DNA of 64,000 nt from Umbilicaria muhlenbergii. Its lineage: Eukaryota > Ascomycota > Lecanoromycetes > Umbilicariales > Umbilicariaceae. Numbering within the stretch: position 1 is the first letter of the stretch; the number at the start of each line of letters is the position of its first letter. This document shows positions 1-11,405 of this stretch, one piece after another. The DNA lies in the NCBI GenBank assembly GCA_000611775.1, contig KK106981.1, forward strand, positions 8,271,548-8,335,547, given 5' to 3'. Below the pieces are notes generated by a model. It worked only from the letters and a program-made list of their open reading frames with translations, did no database searches and was not told where the DNA came from. The position numbers were made by a program, and so were the translations under genes.

Positions 1-89
1 CATATACCCGGACTATCTGACAATTTGTACTCTGGACTTCTGTTTTACGTGGCAATACATACTCATCTTAGCATTGGAGATCCCTAGCC

Positions 90-3047
90 ATGGCTTCCGA
101 ACCACGTCGGTTACCACCTCAATTACAGGTCGTTGAACAAACTCGAGAACCGCCGGGAGAACTTGAGACAACGGATCAAGGACCGGATGGCTGCTCTTTC
201 TATCGATCGCTAGCTCGACAAATGCAAGGCAATCCGAACTTATTCTGGAGTACCCGGGATGCAGTCCTCGATCACTATATCCGAGTATTCATCGACCAAG
301 GGCGTCAAGACCCACTGTACTCTAGGTACACTACGTTTGATAACCGGTTCCCAAACCGCCTTGGCCCCTTCTTTCAGGCTTTGGCATCCCCTGATCCCTC
401 CATAGCACGTCCCACGAGGGAAGCTGATGGCGATGTGCTGTTGGTGATATGCAATACTTTCAATATCCGTATTGTTATATGGGACGACAACTATACAGTT
501 CTACGTCAAAAAGGATCTGTGACATGTCCGGAGTACCATATCAAGCAAGTCCCCGACGGGCAAAGCGGCTGTGGGTTTCGCTTCGACTCATTAATCCCCG
601 ACGAAAGTGGTGCGTCCCTTGTTGAATACCTACTGAGCGTCAAGCCTACCATCGCACCCTTGGAAATGAGGGAAATCACGTGGTGGCGCGATCCGCACAA
701 GTCAGAATGGCGTGACAAACCCATCCTGAACGCGCTCAACGAGCGGGACCCTCGTGACTGGACGCCTTATCCACCCTTGCAGTCTAGGGAGTACAAGTGC
801 TACAACGAACATGTCCCTGTAAGTACCCTACTGCGGACCATCTGGATTTCGCTGAGCTTCACTGTAGGTGGGCGAGCGGTGGCAGAAGCCCGATTTGAAG
901 AACAACATCGATTCTCTAACCGTCTTTACGGTCAGTGTCACAACGCCGCAGCAAATTCGAGGCGCCCTTGATCTCATGGATGAAGCACTGAAGAGGGCTC
1001 CGGCCCAGGAGCTGCCAGTAGCCTACCAGGATGCGGGGAATTGCCGGCCACTGAAGAGATATGTTAGCATCGACGCTGAATTTTCCCCTGTCCGATTGAG
1101 CTATGAATTGCTGCTACAGGAGATTGATGGGAAAGATGAAGTTTCTGCACGGCAGATCGAAGCTGGAAGGCAAGAGGAGCTTTGTACAGTACTCACCATC
1201 GCCGTCGATCGGCACTTGGTTTTTAGCTTTTATATACTGCATATGCTGCAGAATGCGGAAGCGACAACAGTGGAAGAGGTGAGATCAATCGGGGTTTTCA
1301 GTTTCTGCGTCTTCCTACTAATTTGCTTGCCTACTCTAGCTATCTCACCTCTTTCGCAATGTCATTTTCAATAATGAGCTTTTAAAGCTCTGGTTCAACT
1401 ATCAGTCTGACATCGTAGTACTTGATGCTACGATCGCACATATGTTCCAAGGAACGATCCGTGCTCCCCATATGTCGAAGCTCCCAGGCTCCTGGGGGCT
1501 CCCTGGCGAATTGATCACCCCCACTTTCAAGATCCGATCGCAGTGGTTCCAGTCTGAGCGGTCAGCTGATTTGCAGTTTCCGCACGGCCAGTTGGGATGC
1601 ACATTGCATCAGCCGGGATCTAGTGCTACCGATCTTAAATGTCCTTGTGCAGAAACGGGCAACATAGACATTACCACTGTCGTAGACTTCATCTGTCGAC
1701 AGTTGGGGTATACAAGGGGATTAGATGTGGCTCTGGATGAAGACACCACAACCGACACCATCACTGGATTCCCCATCGCAAGTATGGCCAGACCTTGGAC
1801 CAGATCGGCTTTCAAGTACAACTACGGGAAGTTCATGGAGAACCTCATGGGAACAGACAGGCTGCACGAGTTGTTGGCGTTTTTCAAAGAAGTGCCAAGA
1901 CTACTCGCGAGGAGATTCAGAGATACTGATATCCCCTCCAGATGGTACACGCTCCTTAAGCCAGGCATGGAGCTTGAGGAAGATATGATGGGCTATAACA
2001 TTGGCGATGTCGTAGGCATCGCATTACTAATGCGCCTTCTCACTACTACAGACGACCGTCTTTCGTGAGTCCCCTTCCGCCGCTCCTTAATCTCTAACCA
2101 TATCGCTCACATATGAAAACGCAGCCTCGCCACCAGACTCCTCAACCACGACCACGTCCGCGACGTCGACGTCTACACAAGAGTCCCACCCAAGCGGCCC
2201 TCAACATTAAGCATCCTCCCCCCACCCGCCTCCGCCAACCTCGCCCTCATCAACGACTACCCCAAAATGTACGACCGCGAAATCATCGGCGACCTCATCC
2301 TCCCCGACCCGGAGGAGCGCCCCACCGAATACGGCCAAGACCAACGCATCGGCACCGTCTTCCGCGGCCGCCGCGACCGCTGGTCCCGCCCCGAACCCTA
2401 CTTCAAACACGAACCCCGCCACTACCGCCGCCGCGCCGGCCGCAACGCCTTCTACAGCCCCCTCGTCCACGGGACCCCCGACCAAGCTATCTTGGTCGAA
2501 GACCGCACCCCCGACGGCGACCAGGTCGCGCATGAATTCCTCTTCGACCCCGCCGACTACACCCTCCCCGACTGGTTCGTCGCGGTCGGGAACCAGGGCT
2601 TGAGGACTTCGGACGTCGATCCGAATACTTCGCACCTGGACGATTTGAAGGCAAGGATTGTGGCCGAGTCGAGGAGGAGGAAGGCGCCGGTTGCGCCGCC
2701 TAGGGGGTTTCGCGGGTCGGAGTTCATGCAAGGGTTGCTGGAGGGGTTTAATCGCAATTGGGCGACTGTGGCTGTGGCGCCGGTGGCGGGGCGGGCCGAG
2801 TGCGGCGAGTGCGGCGAGGTTGGATGCGCTGGCGGGGAGGGGGGATGGTGACAGTGAGGTTGGTGGTGAAGGTCGCGGTGGTACTCCTGGTGGTACTCGT
2901 GGTGATGCTCGTGGTGGTGCTCTTGGTGGTGCTCGTGGCGGTGCTCGTGGCGGTACTCGTGTTAGTGGCCGCGGGGGTCGCGGGGGTCGTGGTGGGGCCG
3001 GCGGTGGGGCTCGTGGCCGGAGCCGCGGCGATCGTCCCGGTGCCTAA
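90..3047 (+). CDS. OTU-fold protein, probably catalytically dead, with RGG-rich tail
   Basis: Exons are 90-818, 868-1278, 1340-2064 and 2125 to about 2851 or 3047, joined by GT..AG introns of 49, 61 and 60 bp that keep frame. The start ATG has a good context (gccATGgc). Residues ~30-190 resemble an OTU deubiquitinase: PDGCSFYRSL matches the Cys-loop signature DGNCxFRSL, then a hydrophobic core (LLVICNTFNIRIVIW) and GFRFDSLIP where OTUs carry HYDSL. Aligned on FYRSL, the catalytic Cys position is Ser (Cys is one residue early), and the His position is Arg/Phe. The C-terminal ~650 residues match nothing I know. The frame running off the domain stops at 2851, but the next frame (to 3047) encodes an RGG/GAR tail (GGARGGARGGTR), so a frame change near 2780-2850, or a small missed intron, probably joins them. 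Role unknown; pseudo-deubiquitinase or ubiquitin binder is inference. Confidence 0.7.
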
Positions 3048-3502
3048 GCTTCTAGTCCATCCCAAACGTGTGAAGTCGATTCTACCGGAGAGCCTTCGGC
3101 AAGCTTCTGCTGTGGTCCGAGGGCCCTGCCAACGATTCAGTCACTCGACGGGGGCTCCGATTGGGCGGTGCTGGAAAATCCTTGGTGAAGATTATCGATG
3201 GCGGTACTTGTGTCCGCGGGGGCGTTGTCGTGATGGACATTTACTATGATGAAGAGTGGGTGGGAAAGGGTTTGATGCCGGCAACGAGGGGTTTTCTGGC
3301 TCAGTGCAGGGTTTGCTTGGGTAGTAGCTTCAATTTCTCTTTGGTAATGGAATTGCTTAAGACTGGGCTCGGCTTTCTGATTGTGGTGGCTGAGTGCTTC
3401 GATGTAGTATCTTTTTCGGACTGTAACAACGCATGGTGAAACACTGTTTGTAAGAGCGTGTAGCAAAAGATGTGAGCTTCGGAGTAGAAGTGTAAATCAG
3501 AC

Positions 3503-3745
3503 TTGTTTGAATTCTGTTCTAATTTTTTTGTAATCCTTCGTTTATCCTGCTATTCTTCTTGTATCTTTCCTCTATCCCTCTTGTGTTCATCTTTTATCCA
3601 TCTTTTATTCATCTTCTCTCATTCCTCTATCCCTATTCTATTCCTATATCATTCATTTTTATTCATCTTCTATCCTCATCTGATCCTTCTTCTATAGTCC
3701 TTTGATCCTTCTTCTATCTGTCTTCTATCCATCTTTTTTCTTTAT
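3503..3745. repeat. Pyrimidine-rich degenerate tandem repeat
   Basis: A strongly strand-biased C/T tract made of imperfect 10-13 bp units of the type TCCTTCTTCTATC and TTCATCTTCTATC. It follows the end of the OTU-type gene. The rest of 3048-3872 holds no gene I can support. Confidence 0.75.
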
Positions 3746-3872
3746 GCTTGTTCTTCGCTATGGCAGCTATTCCTACTGCTGCAGCGACTACTTCTATTAC
3801 TAATGGAGTTCTCTAAAGTCCATCAACATTGTCCAGTAGACCTCATAACACATTCCCGTCCCAAACCCCCTC

Positions 3873-4747
3873 TCAAAAATGCGGAAACACCTGCGTCCAA
3901 TCCGGCGTCTGATACGCCGCCGCCGGAAGCTGCCTCATACTAACAAAAGCCTCCACAACCAAGAACCCCCTCGCCAAAAGGAACGAAACCCCACACACAG
4001 TCGCAGTGGTCCCAATCCCCACATTGTCCCACCACCGGCCCTTCCCCTCCATCCAGCCCTCCCAGTACGCATTCAAAGGCTGCCACACCTGCGCCACCCC
4101 ATTCAAAACGATCCACAACCCTCCCGCGAAACTGATATACGCCGCCGACGACCGCCACAGCCACTTTTCCGCCAGCGTTGGGAAATGCGAATCCCACGCC
4201 GCGGCGTGTATGGCCCCGTATGCGAAACTCGCTAGCCACAAAGTCATGCCGACGACCAACCCGTTGACGTTGCGCAGCAGGTCGTCGCCGCGCCAGTTGC
4301 GCACGCGCCGTACGAGGAGCTCTTCGGATTTGAAGTGGATGCATTCGCCGTTGCGGTGGCTTTGCTGCGTCTGACGCTGGCGGATCGCGGGGTATGCGGC
4401 TATGGCAGAAGCGGCAAGGGACCAGCGCTGCGAGGTCGTTGGGAGCTTGATAAGTTTGTCCACCGCGAGGTTACGTCTTTGCGGCCGTCGCTCGCTCGAA
4501 GAAGGCGGATGTTCTCGTCCGTGTTAGCCGCTTGGTGGCGCGCAATTCGGTGTGGGAGGTCTTGGATGCTAGTCTGGAACCCCGGTGTGGCTTTGCTCTC
4601 TGGCTCTGCTGAACCACTGGTAACGGAATGTTCGTCCCCGGACTCTGTGGGTACGGTTTCGGCTGCGGTGCCGGTATGAGAGTTACTGGCACTGGTGTCG
4701 GTGGGCTTTTCAGTCGTTTTTGAAATGCAGAATGCTAGTTCCTCCAT
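3873..4747 (-). CDS. Fungal multi-pass membrane protein, frame break near 4470
   Basis: The C-terminal part (4463 down to 3873) has three or four hydrophobic segments rich in Trp and Gly (VVGMTLWLASFAYGAIHAA; AAYISFAGGLWIVLNGVA; TVCGVSFLLARGFLVVEAF) and ends in QLPAAAYQTPDWTQVFPHF. This resembles a family of uncharacterised fungal membrane proteins with the same Pro-Asp-Trp tail. The N-terminal part (from ATG at 4747) is polar and lies one frame away. Both frames read naturally up to about 4470, where DGRKD meets NLAVDKLIKLPTT, and no intron of workable size fits. A single-base change, either an assembly error or real decay, is the simplest reading. Function unknown; plasma-membrane or organelle location is inference. 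Confidence 0.6.
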
Positions 4748-4882
4748 TTCGGGTTTCGAGGCACGGCATTCGGGTTCGAACCCACAAGTTCCCAGTTACG
4801 CCAGTCGCAGGCCAGTGGGAATTTATGCGGAGCTTAAGCGATGCAGAGGACAAAGGCCGCACGAGAAATCGGTGATGCACAC

Positions 4883-5531
4883 ATGGATGCGAAGAACTTG
4901 GATAAACTCATAGAGTGGAAGGACCTGTGTACGTATCAGATGTGTTCTTTCGGATTGGATGGATGATTTACTCTTGTTACAGTGGAATGGCAAAAGTACG
5001 GCTCATAGTTTGTGTTGTGGCTTAAAGGAGACTGATGACTACCTTAGAGACAATGAATATGTGATAAGTGGCTATCGGTCTGTAATCGCTGGCTTCTCAC
5101 AATTTGTCAAAACCAGCCAGCTGCTAAGTCTAGTTTTCTCTTCTTTCCAGCCAGGCATCCTTCTCGTTTCGCCGCTCTTTTCTGAGCGTGTTGCGGCTAC
5201 ACAATGAAACAGGTTTGCCAGTTCCACCAACTGTGCTCCAAGACCTTCAATAGTTGACTCTAGTAATTTGATAGTCAACATATGGTCACATATACTTGGA
5301 ACTGCCTTGTTCTGCGCTCATCCGCTATATTTCTATCTTTCGTTCCGTGAAAGATATCGCTATGCTTCTATAGGTGACATCGCCGCGCTTCTAATATTCT
5401 TCGCTGGCGTGGTCACCTGTTTTGCGCTCTCTGCGATGTGCGTCGCGTCCCTATTCTAATTCTTTAAAAGTGAGCTGACATATTTCATTCAGTTTCCATA
5501 TAACGAACGAGGCTAAATTGAGCGAACTATA
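4883..5531 (+). pseudogene. Truncated PAQR (adiponectin receptor / haemolysin III) gene
   Basis: Spliced reading across introns 5078-5150, 5213-5274 and 5438-5492 gives RDNEYVISGYR, then FRRSFLSVLRLHNET, then VNIWSHILGTALF and a second membrane helix ending FALSA. These are hallmark PAQR blocks: the DN.Y...GYR entry motif, LHNETVNIWSH and the first two of seven helices. After the next acceptor only about 14 residues follow before a stop near 5531, and the remaining five helices with the metal-binding His residues are absent downstream. The 5' end is uncertain; MDAKNLDKLIEWKDL from 4883 fits the usual W.DLP region. In fungi PAQR proteins (Izh/haemolysin III type) affect zinc and sterol/ceramide physiology. 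This copy cannot form a normal receptor. Confidence 0.75.
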
Positions 5532-6176
5532 ACCTGTAGGCAAGCCCCGAGGAGAAACTTGGTAGTGGCTGAACTGTATAAAGTCATCTTTCAACTAAAA
5601 CCATGAAACAACATTCATCAAAACGTTGTTGATGTTTTCCAAACCAACAAGACCCTTGCCCAAAGTTAGTCACACACACTCAGTCTCAGATAGGTAAATC
5701 AAGATTTACCATACCAGACGAGAACTATTAGGGTTTTGTCCCTGACTGTCCACGCGGCATTTTTTCAGCCTTTCCGTATGTGTCTCCAGTCTTTGAGGGT
5801 TTGTGTTTCGGTTTTCCAGGACTGTCGTGAACACCCCCTTTGGTAGTGTTCATCCACTTGTTGCAAACTGGGCACCGGTCGGCCAGGTTAGAGGATCCCA
5901 TCCAACCAACTCCCAATCAATCTAGTGGTAGGTACAGTCGGTAGATTGTGTCGTAGGAGCCGGATGTGGCAGGGCTAGGGCAGTGAAGCTAATGATGGCT
6001 CAACTGAGGGCTGTTGGCAGTGCAAGGGAATACATGGTTGTTACGGCAGTCACCAAAATAGATCAATTGGTAGCGACTGATTGAAGCACTGATTGACATC
6101 AGAACATTGCTCGGTCATATATTATTCCCGTTCCTTCACTGTGATTCACCACGGCACCGTCAAAAGCATCTGGATC
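5532..6176. other. No supportable gene
   Basis: About 640 bp between two pseudogenes. Only short open frames are present. A minus-strand frame at 5728-5916 contains a CPVCNKW motif but has no other support. Confidence 0.5.
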
Positions 6177-6920
6177 ATGGATCCATATGAAGCCGATCCT
6201 GAAAGAATTCCGGACATTGATCGATATCAAGACACCCCATGCAATCCCAGGAACCGGATTTACGAAAACCAAGATGGGGGAAGAGATGTCTTCGCCTGCG
6301 GCAGCGCCATCGTCAAATCCAGTCATTTAAAAAAAAACATTAGACGGGAGGCGAGCCCATCGAGACTACTCATTGGCGAATGCGAACGAAGCCGAACCGA
6401 CAGCCCTAGTGCGGGAACATGTGAGGGGCATCAAAGTTCCCGAGATCTATTTCTCGAACGAAGTACGTCGTCTGACGGCTTCTTGGTCGGAACTGTTGCG
6501 CGCTGAATTGGTTTATAGATCAATGGCTGAAGTGTTCTGGTTCAGTCGCGCATGCCTGGCGTCGGTCTGAATGTGGCTTGGCTATATATCTCCCCTGCTC
6601 AGGAATTATCGTTCAAGAGACAAGCTCGCGACTTCCTGTGGCAGATACACGCACTGGCTTCCTCATATCCTCGGCGCTCCTATGTCGTTCTGGATAACGA
6701 TCCGGTTGACCATCGTGGGATTTAGGCGCTCGAGCGGGAGATTATATTTGGGGAGCCTGAGGATGGCGATAGAGGGTTCATGCATAATGACTTAACCCTC
6801 TCGGATATTATTGTTTGATCTTGACAAGGTCGTTGCCGTTGTTGATTGGGAAAAGGCCGGCTATTTTGGCTGGAAGGTCGCAAAAACTGGCGTGCCTCAG
6901 AATCGGACTGGGTGTGGGAC
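6177..6920 (+). pseudogene. APH-family (aminoglycoside phosphotransferase-like) kinase pseudogene
   Basis: Successive frames together read like a fungal APH-fold small-molecule kinase. Seen in order: ATP-lobe GSAIVKSSHLKK; RAHRDYSLANANEAE; REHVRGIKVPEIYFS; RMPGVGLNVAWLYISPAQ; the catalytic loop HNDLTLSDI (6778-6807); and the metal-binding DWEKAGYFGW (around 6841). The frame changes in an A-run near 6330 and again before 6550 and near 6815, and there is an in-frame stop near 6727. In the catalytic loop the usual Asn (LSN) is Asp. Downstream of about 6910 similarity fades. Fungal members phosphorylate unknown small substrates; this copy is dead. Confidence 0.75.
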
Positions 6921-7250
6921 GTATGTTGCGGTAGTATGATATGTGGCTGCAACCTGCGTCGACGCTTGCCGGGGGACGAGAGGGCCTTGATGGATGAAAG
7001 GGGGAGGAAACAAAATTCCAAATATAAGATTAATTTGTGAGGACACATGGTGGGTCTATGATTAGGTTCGGAATAACTAAAGAGAACCACACAAGCCCTA
7101 ATGAGACCCTAGCATCACATAGCTGTACCCTCTCGTGATCCAATCTATTAGTGAAGTCAGGACGGTCACGCATTGAAGAAACCACAAAAACTCCAGGCGA
7201 AAACACGCACAGAACAAACATCAAACTCCAAAACCCCCTTAACAAACCCC
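6921..7250. other. No gene seen
   Basis: Some 330 bp between the kinase pseudogene and the 3' end of the minus-strand membrane gene. Short open frames only. Confidence 0.5.
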
Positions 7251-9295
7251 TCAAATCGCCCTAACCGTCGTTCCCCCCTCCCCTTTCGTCAACGCCTCAT
7301 ACTGATACCCCCCTTCCTGCCCCTCCTGCACCGCCACCCCCCCCATCGGCAAACAAAACTTCTCCCCCAACCCGGTAACCGGCACCAAATCCTCCGCTCC
7401 CCGCCACGTCCCCACCCCCGCGCCCTCAAACGCCACCCGCTGCAACTGCAAACTCTCCCCCTGCATCCACTCCAAGCGCTGATAAAGCCCCTTGTTCGTG
7501 AGCCGCTGCACCACCCCCACCAGCGGCGCGAGCGCCAAATCGACGGCGATGAACACGCTGCCGACTACGAGGATGATCGCTAGACCCAGGATGCTGAAAC
7601 AGGTCGCGTTGGGGTTCCGCGCTTTCTGCGCTAGGCACATTGCTGCTTCTTCGGGGGTAGGCGGGTAGGTGATGTATTTGTTGTTGGCGGCGTCGACGGG
7701 CCCGGACGCGAAGGAGATGGTTTGACGTTGGAGGTTGGCCAGTATGATGGAGTGCCAGTTTTCCACTTCGAGCGTCCATTCGTTGGCAGGGACAGCCGCG
7801 GAGAGCGTTTGAGCGCCGTCGAGGTAGCTTTGCGCGAGGAGGGATGTGCTGCCTAGGTCGTAGATTATGTTTGAGAGCGTGTTAGAGCTGATGGTTGTGT
7901 AGAGGCGTGTGGCGGCGGCGACTTGGCGGGTGTTTAGGCCGATGGTCGTGTAGTCGAGAACTAGGCGGCCGGTTAAGGGCGTGCAGCCGGTGCTAGAGGG
8001 AAGGCTGGGGTTGCAGAGTTGGTATTGCTCTGTGCAGCCCATTACGCTGACGGCTTGGTCGGGGATGTAATTATTGCCGCCGAGACCGTCGATGTTGGAG
8101 GCCTCGGTGGTGGCCATGAACCATATGTCGGATACTGGCCTTGTGTATTGAGCATTGCTGTCGAGAAATATAAGGCTCACGTCTGCGTCGGTTCGGTTGA
8201 GGTCTGGGATTGGGTGAAAAGTGCTTAGGATATCGCTCCCTAATAGAGCACCTTGATAGCTGGTGCGATTTGTTAGAAAGCCATGCAAGACTGAGGAGTA
8301 GCTTCTTACTCGAGGACATAAGGCTGGGAAGCTAAGATATCAGAGTAGTTGCTATGGCTGTATGTGAAATTGTTGGTAGGGTGGCCATCGCTGTCAAGTT
8401 GGTGCCCGTAGTAATAATGAACAAACTTGTCTCCCGGCAAAGCAGAATTGCTGCTCGTACCTTCCACCCAGCCATCTCCAACAAAGCCCTCCGTGTTGAT
8501 TGGTGCGCAAGTAGTGACCCTCCTATACTGAACACGGTCTCCTTTGGGAGCATTGATGCCAAGGTCTAGGTCCGAGTCAATAAGGCCCGAGTCCAGCTGG
8601 ATAGTTCCCCCGTCTTGCTGGTAGCACAATATTTCTGCGAAAGGGCATGGGGCCGTGACATCGACTGTGGAGTTGATGTATTGTGTCGTATATACATCGC
8701 AGCTAGACGTACCACTCGGCTGATTATAACACAGCTGCGCGTAGTTGGAACTCCTTAGAAGCATTCGGCGTTCGTTGATCAGTTCAGCATTGACTGCGTC
8801 ATAAGTGGTCTCATTGAGGTCCGTTAAATTGACATTGGGGAACATAAAGTAGCCGCATGCAGGGCTTCGGATAAGGATTTCGTCATTAGTCGTAGCCACT
8901 CTTGACGAGAAGATGCCAGCCACGGTGAAGGCAACGATGTGAAAGATTGCGAGCATCATGATGGGCATAGACCGCCACATCCCTCCTTCCGCATTCGATC
9001 TCCAGAACCAGCTTAACTTGGCCATTTGCCACAGCGTACCAGTATGGGACGTGTTGTTCCGCAATGTGGCTTGTTGCTGGTGATACAGTCCATCCTGAGG
9101 TTGACTCTTCGATCTCCGTTGATGGAGCAAGAATCGAATGATGTTCCAGACAGAGCTTCCCGCCGACCGGACGAACAGGGCGAGGAAAGCGACCAGAAAC
9201 TGCCCATCTCTGGCGGTGACTGTCAGTGTTGCGCCCAGGGCCAGGCCCTTGCTCCAATTGATCCATCCACCTGTTTGAAATACAGCTTCCGCCAT
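7251..9295 (-). CDS. Large fungal membrane glycoprotein with Cys-rich ectodomain, one frame break
   Basis: Start ATG at 9295 (MAEAVFQTGGWINWSKG). Layout: an N-terminal GWINWSKG..LGATLTVT block, a hydrophobic segment, a ~100-residue linker, helix MPIMMLAIFHIVAFTVAGIF, a long extracellular domain with many Asn-X-Ser/Thr sites and paired Cys, then helix SILGLAIILVVGSVFIAVDLAL and a cytosolic tail. This is a recurrent uncharacterised Pezizomycotina family (Trp-rich N-terminus, two-helix anchored ectodomain). The first frame stops at about 8306 (PYVLE stop) while the next frame continues without break (VRSYSSVLHGFLTNRTSY). The only GT..AG pair there would be about 20 bp, too short for an intron, so a one-base frameshift or assembly error near 8300 is likely. 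Function unknown. Confidence 0.7.
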
Positions 9296-10298
9296 AACAT
9301 GTACCGGACTGAGCAAGCCTCGATGCTTGAGATTGGCCAAGGGCTCAAAGATAAAATGTCGTTCTGCAGCAGAAGCAGCGAAGCTTTACAAAGGAATAGG
9401 AAGATGCGAGGAGGCATGCTTGTAATGTAGAACGAAGAGGCTCGTTAGGCTCTCAAAACAATGCTCTAGACTAGCTCTATCTCTCAGCTTCAAGCCATGA
9501 GAAGCTTTAGATGGGGGAACCGCATTGCGTGAATTGTACGGACGTCGCATCATTGGTCAGAAGAAGGCAGAGATGCTTGATTGAGATTCTCTCCAAGCCG
9601 ACGAGGCTGTCGACTATCGTGTGGCGGGAACGCCCAAGTGCGCACTTGGCCTTGATAGTATCGAAGTGTGAAATGATTCGCATGTACTCGCAAGGCTGTG
9701 GAGAGTGCAGTGCACGAACGATGCTCCTGACCACGCGCTTCAGTCTTGGCGGGGGATCAATACGAAGCACCCAAGCCTTCTCGGCAAAGGCTTCAACCAC
9801 TCAAGCGTGCCAGACGACGGCTGGGGGGTGGCATTCACCAATAATCGGGGCCTGATCACGCCTTGGCCATGAGCCCCTAAGTCTGTTTCGGCATTGATTG
9901 CTTGGTGACTTCGTTCCACATTTCCTTTCGTGGCGAGCGCCACGCTTCCTGCTACCTTATCACAGGATCGTGCAAATGTACTAACCTTGTTCCGTAGGTA
10001 GCCCCCTAAGACATCGAATGCATCGGGCTGCCTTCCCGCTGGGCAGCTTCAACTCACGTGGAATACTCATCCTAGGTGATATGTTATATGGGGCGAGGTC
10101 CTGCAGTTGTACAAAAGATATTGGAACGAGCGTGGCGGCCATCCGGGTCAGATCGCAAACAAGAGTAAGGGATTACTGCAACCTCCAGACTATGTCGAAA
10201 GAATGGTCATCAAATCCATCACAGGTAAGGCCATGAGTGGTTTGGGATGGAGTCCAATCTTTTGATTAAGCAAAGTGTCGTTAAGATCGTTTGAATCA
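9296..10298. other. No supportable gene
   Basis: About 1 kb. Open frames of ~100 codons occur on both strands at 9507-9855, overlapping each other, with no recognisable family or intron structure. Confidence 0.5.
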
Positions 10299-11405
10299 TT
10301 AGGTTCCCTCGAGTCCCAATCCTCGTGTTGTCTGACTTCGCTGGCTTCGTTGACTCCAATCCCCTTTCCGAGACGTGTACTCTTCTATTTCAATCCGGGG
10401 CGTTCCGTCTAGTTCGTAGCGCCCATCGTTTCTCTCCCAGGTCCCAGGCGTCTCAGTTTTTGTAGTCTGTGGGTCGTCGTACCACCATGGATCTACGACC
10501 ATGATACCGCAATCTCTCTCCTTCCTCTCTGCTACAATTTTGGCCTGTCGGCGTGGAATATACCATCCTAGACCAGCGGCCAAGAGAACGCCCATCGATA
10601 TCGCCAATGCCATCGCCACCTTCTGCCAAATGGTGGAATATGCTCGCGCTGGGCAAGGTATCACCGCCGACGCAGACGGCATGGGGATAGAGGTGAGAGG
10701 AAGGCTAATCGAGGTAGGCGAGGTGATGATTGGGGGCGCTTGGGCGGTCAAGATATCTGTTGCTATCACGATTCCTGAGACAGAAGTGCGAGAAGGAGAT
10801 GCCGCTATCGAAGACGTCGATGATACCACGGAAGAGGTAGGAGATGTCGCAGATGAGGGCAACAACTCTATGATAGCTACGGAAGATGCTCCAAAAGACG
10901 TAGCAGAAGAGCGGGATGATATACCAGAAGAAAAGGGGGCGGTGGATGTGCCAAAAGACGAGGTGGGATAGGAACGGTCGAATAACTGTATCCCATTGCC
11001 CCAGGTCAATGGGCTTCGCTCCTCGTTCACGATGCTTATCTCTCCACTGGTGAAGTACGTGGTATTTACACTTTCGGGATGGACGAGTTCGAAGACGCAC
11101 GAGTCGACCCAATAAGAGGCGACGACAAAGACGTTGGAGCCCGTCTCGCTGACGTGATGTATCGTTTGGACCAAGTCCCTCTGAATAGTCGTAGCATCGC
11201 CGCACCATACAGTTACTATAGGCAGCGACCAGTCCGACACCGATGAGACCTTGATCCTATCTCCAGCCTGAACATTTGGAGGAGAAGCGTTGAGAGGAGG
11301 ATACAGAAAACGATTGGTAATGTCAGCACGAGTAAAGCAGGAGAGTAGAAAGAGCAGTGTAAGGAGTGCTATAACGAAAAAGTGAGCGTAGAAATGCACT
11401 GCCAT
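10299..11405 (-). CDS. Type I membrane protein with Ser/Thr-rich stalk (cell-wall sensor-like)
   Basis: Single exon, 368 aa; the ATG at 11405 is taken as start. Residues ~5-28 form a signal peptide (FVIALLTLLFLLSCFTRA). An ectodomain to ~150 includes VTVWCGDATTIQRDLVQ and Cys pairs. Then comes a ~100-residue Ser/Thr/Pro stalk, a single helix (VAMALAISMGVLLAAGLGWYI) and a charged tail of ~85 residues starting PRRQAKIVAERKERD. This architecture is that of Mid2/Wsc-like wall sensors and of many fungal hypothetical surface proteins. No WSC domain is visible. The stalk is probably O-mannosylated. Plasma-membrane location is inferred. Confidence 0.8.
   Translation of the reverse strand: MAVHFYAHFFVIALLTLLFLLSCFTRADITNRFLYPPLNASPPNVQAGDRIKVSSVSDWSLPIVTVWCGDATTIQRDLVQTIHHVSETGSNVFVVASYWVDSCVFELVHPESVNTTYFTSGEISIVNEERSPLTWGNGIQLFDRSYPTSSFGTSTAPFSSGISSRSSATSFGASSVAIIELLPSSATSPTSSVVSSTSSIAASPSRTSVSGIVIATDILTAQAPPIITSPTSISLPLTSIPMPSASAVIPCPARAYSTIWQKVAMALAISMGVLLAAGLGWYIPRRQAKIVAERKERDCGIMVVDPWWYDDPQTTKTETPGTWERNDGRYELDGTPRIEIEEYTSRKGDWSQRSQRSQTTRGLGLEGT

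Noticed and set aside
4766-4790. GGGTTCGAACCC looks like a tRNA T-arm
   Set aside because: No matching acceptor stem, D-arm or anticodon arm on either strand; it sits just upstream of a coding start.
5728-5916. Small minus-strand frame with CPVCNKW motif
   Set aside because: Only one CxxC pair, no second pair to make a finger, no splice or context support.
9507-9855. Overlapping ~100-codon frames on both strands
   Set aside because: Opposite-strand frames over the same bases with no recognisable protein on either.
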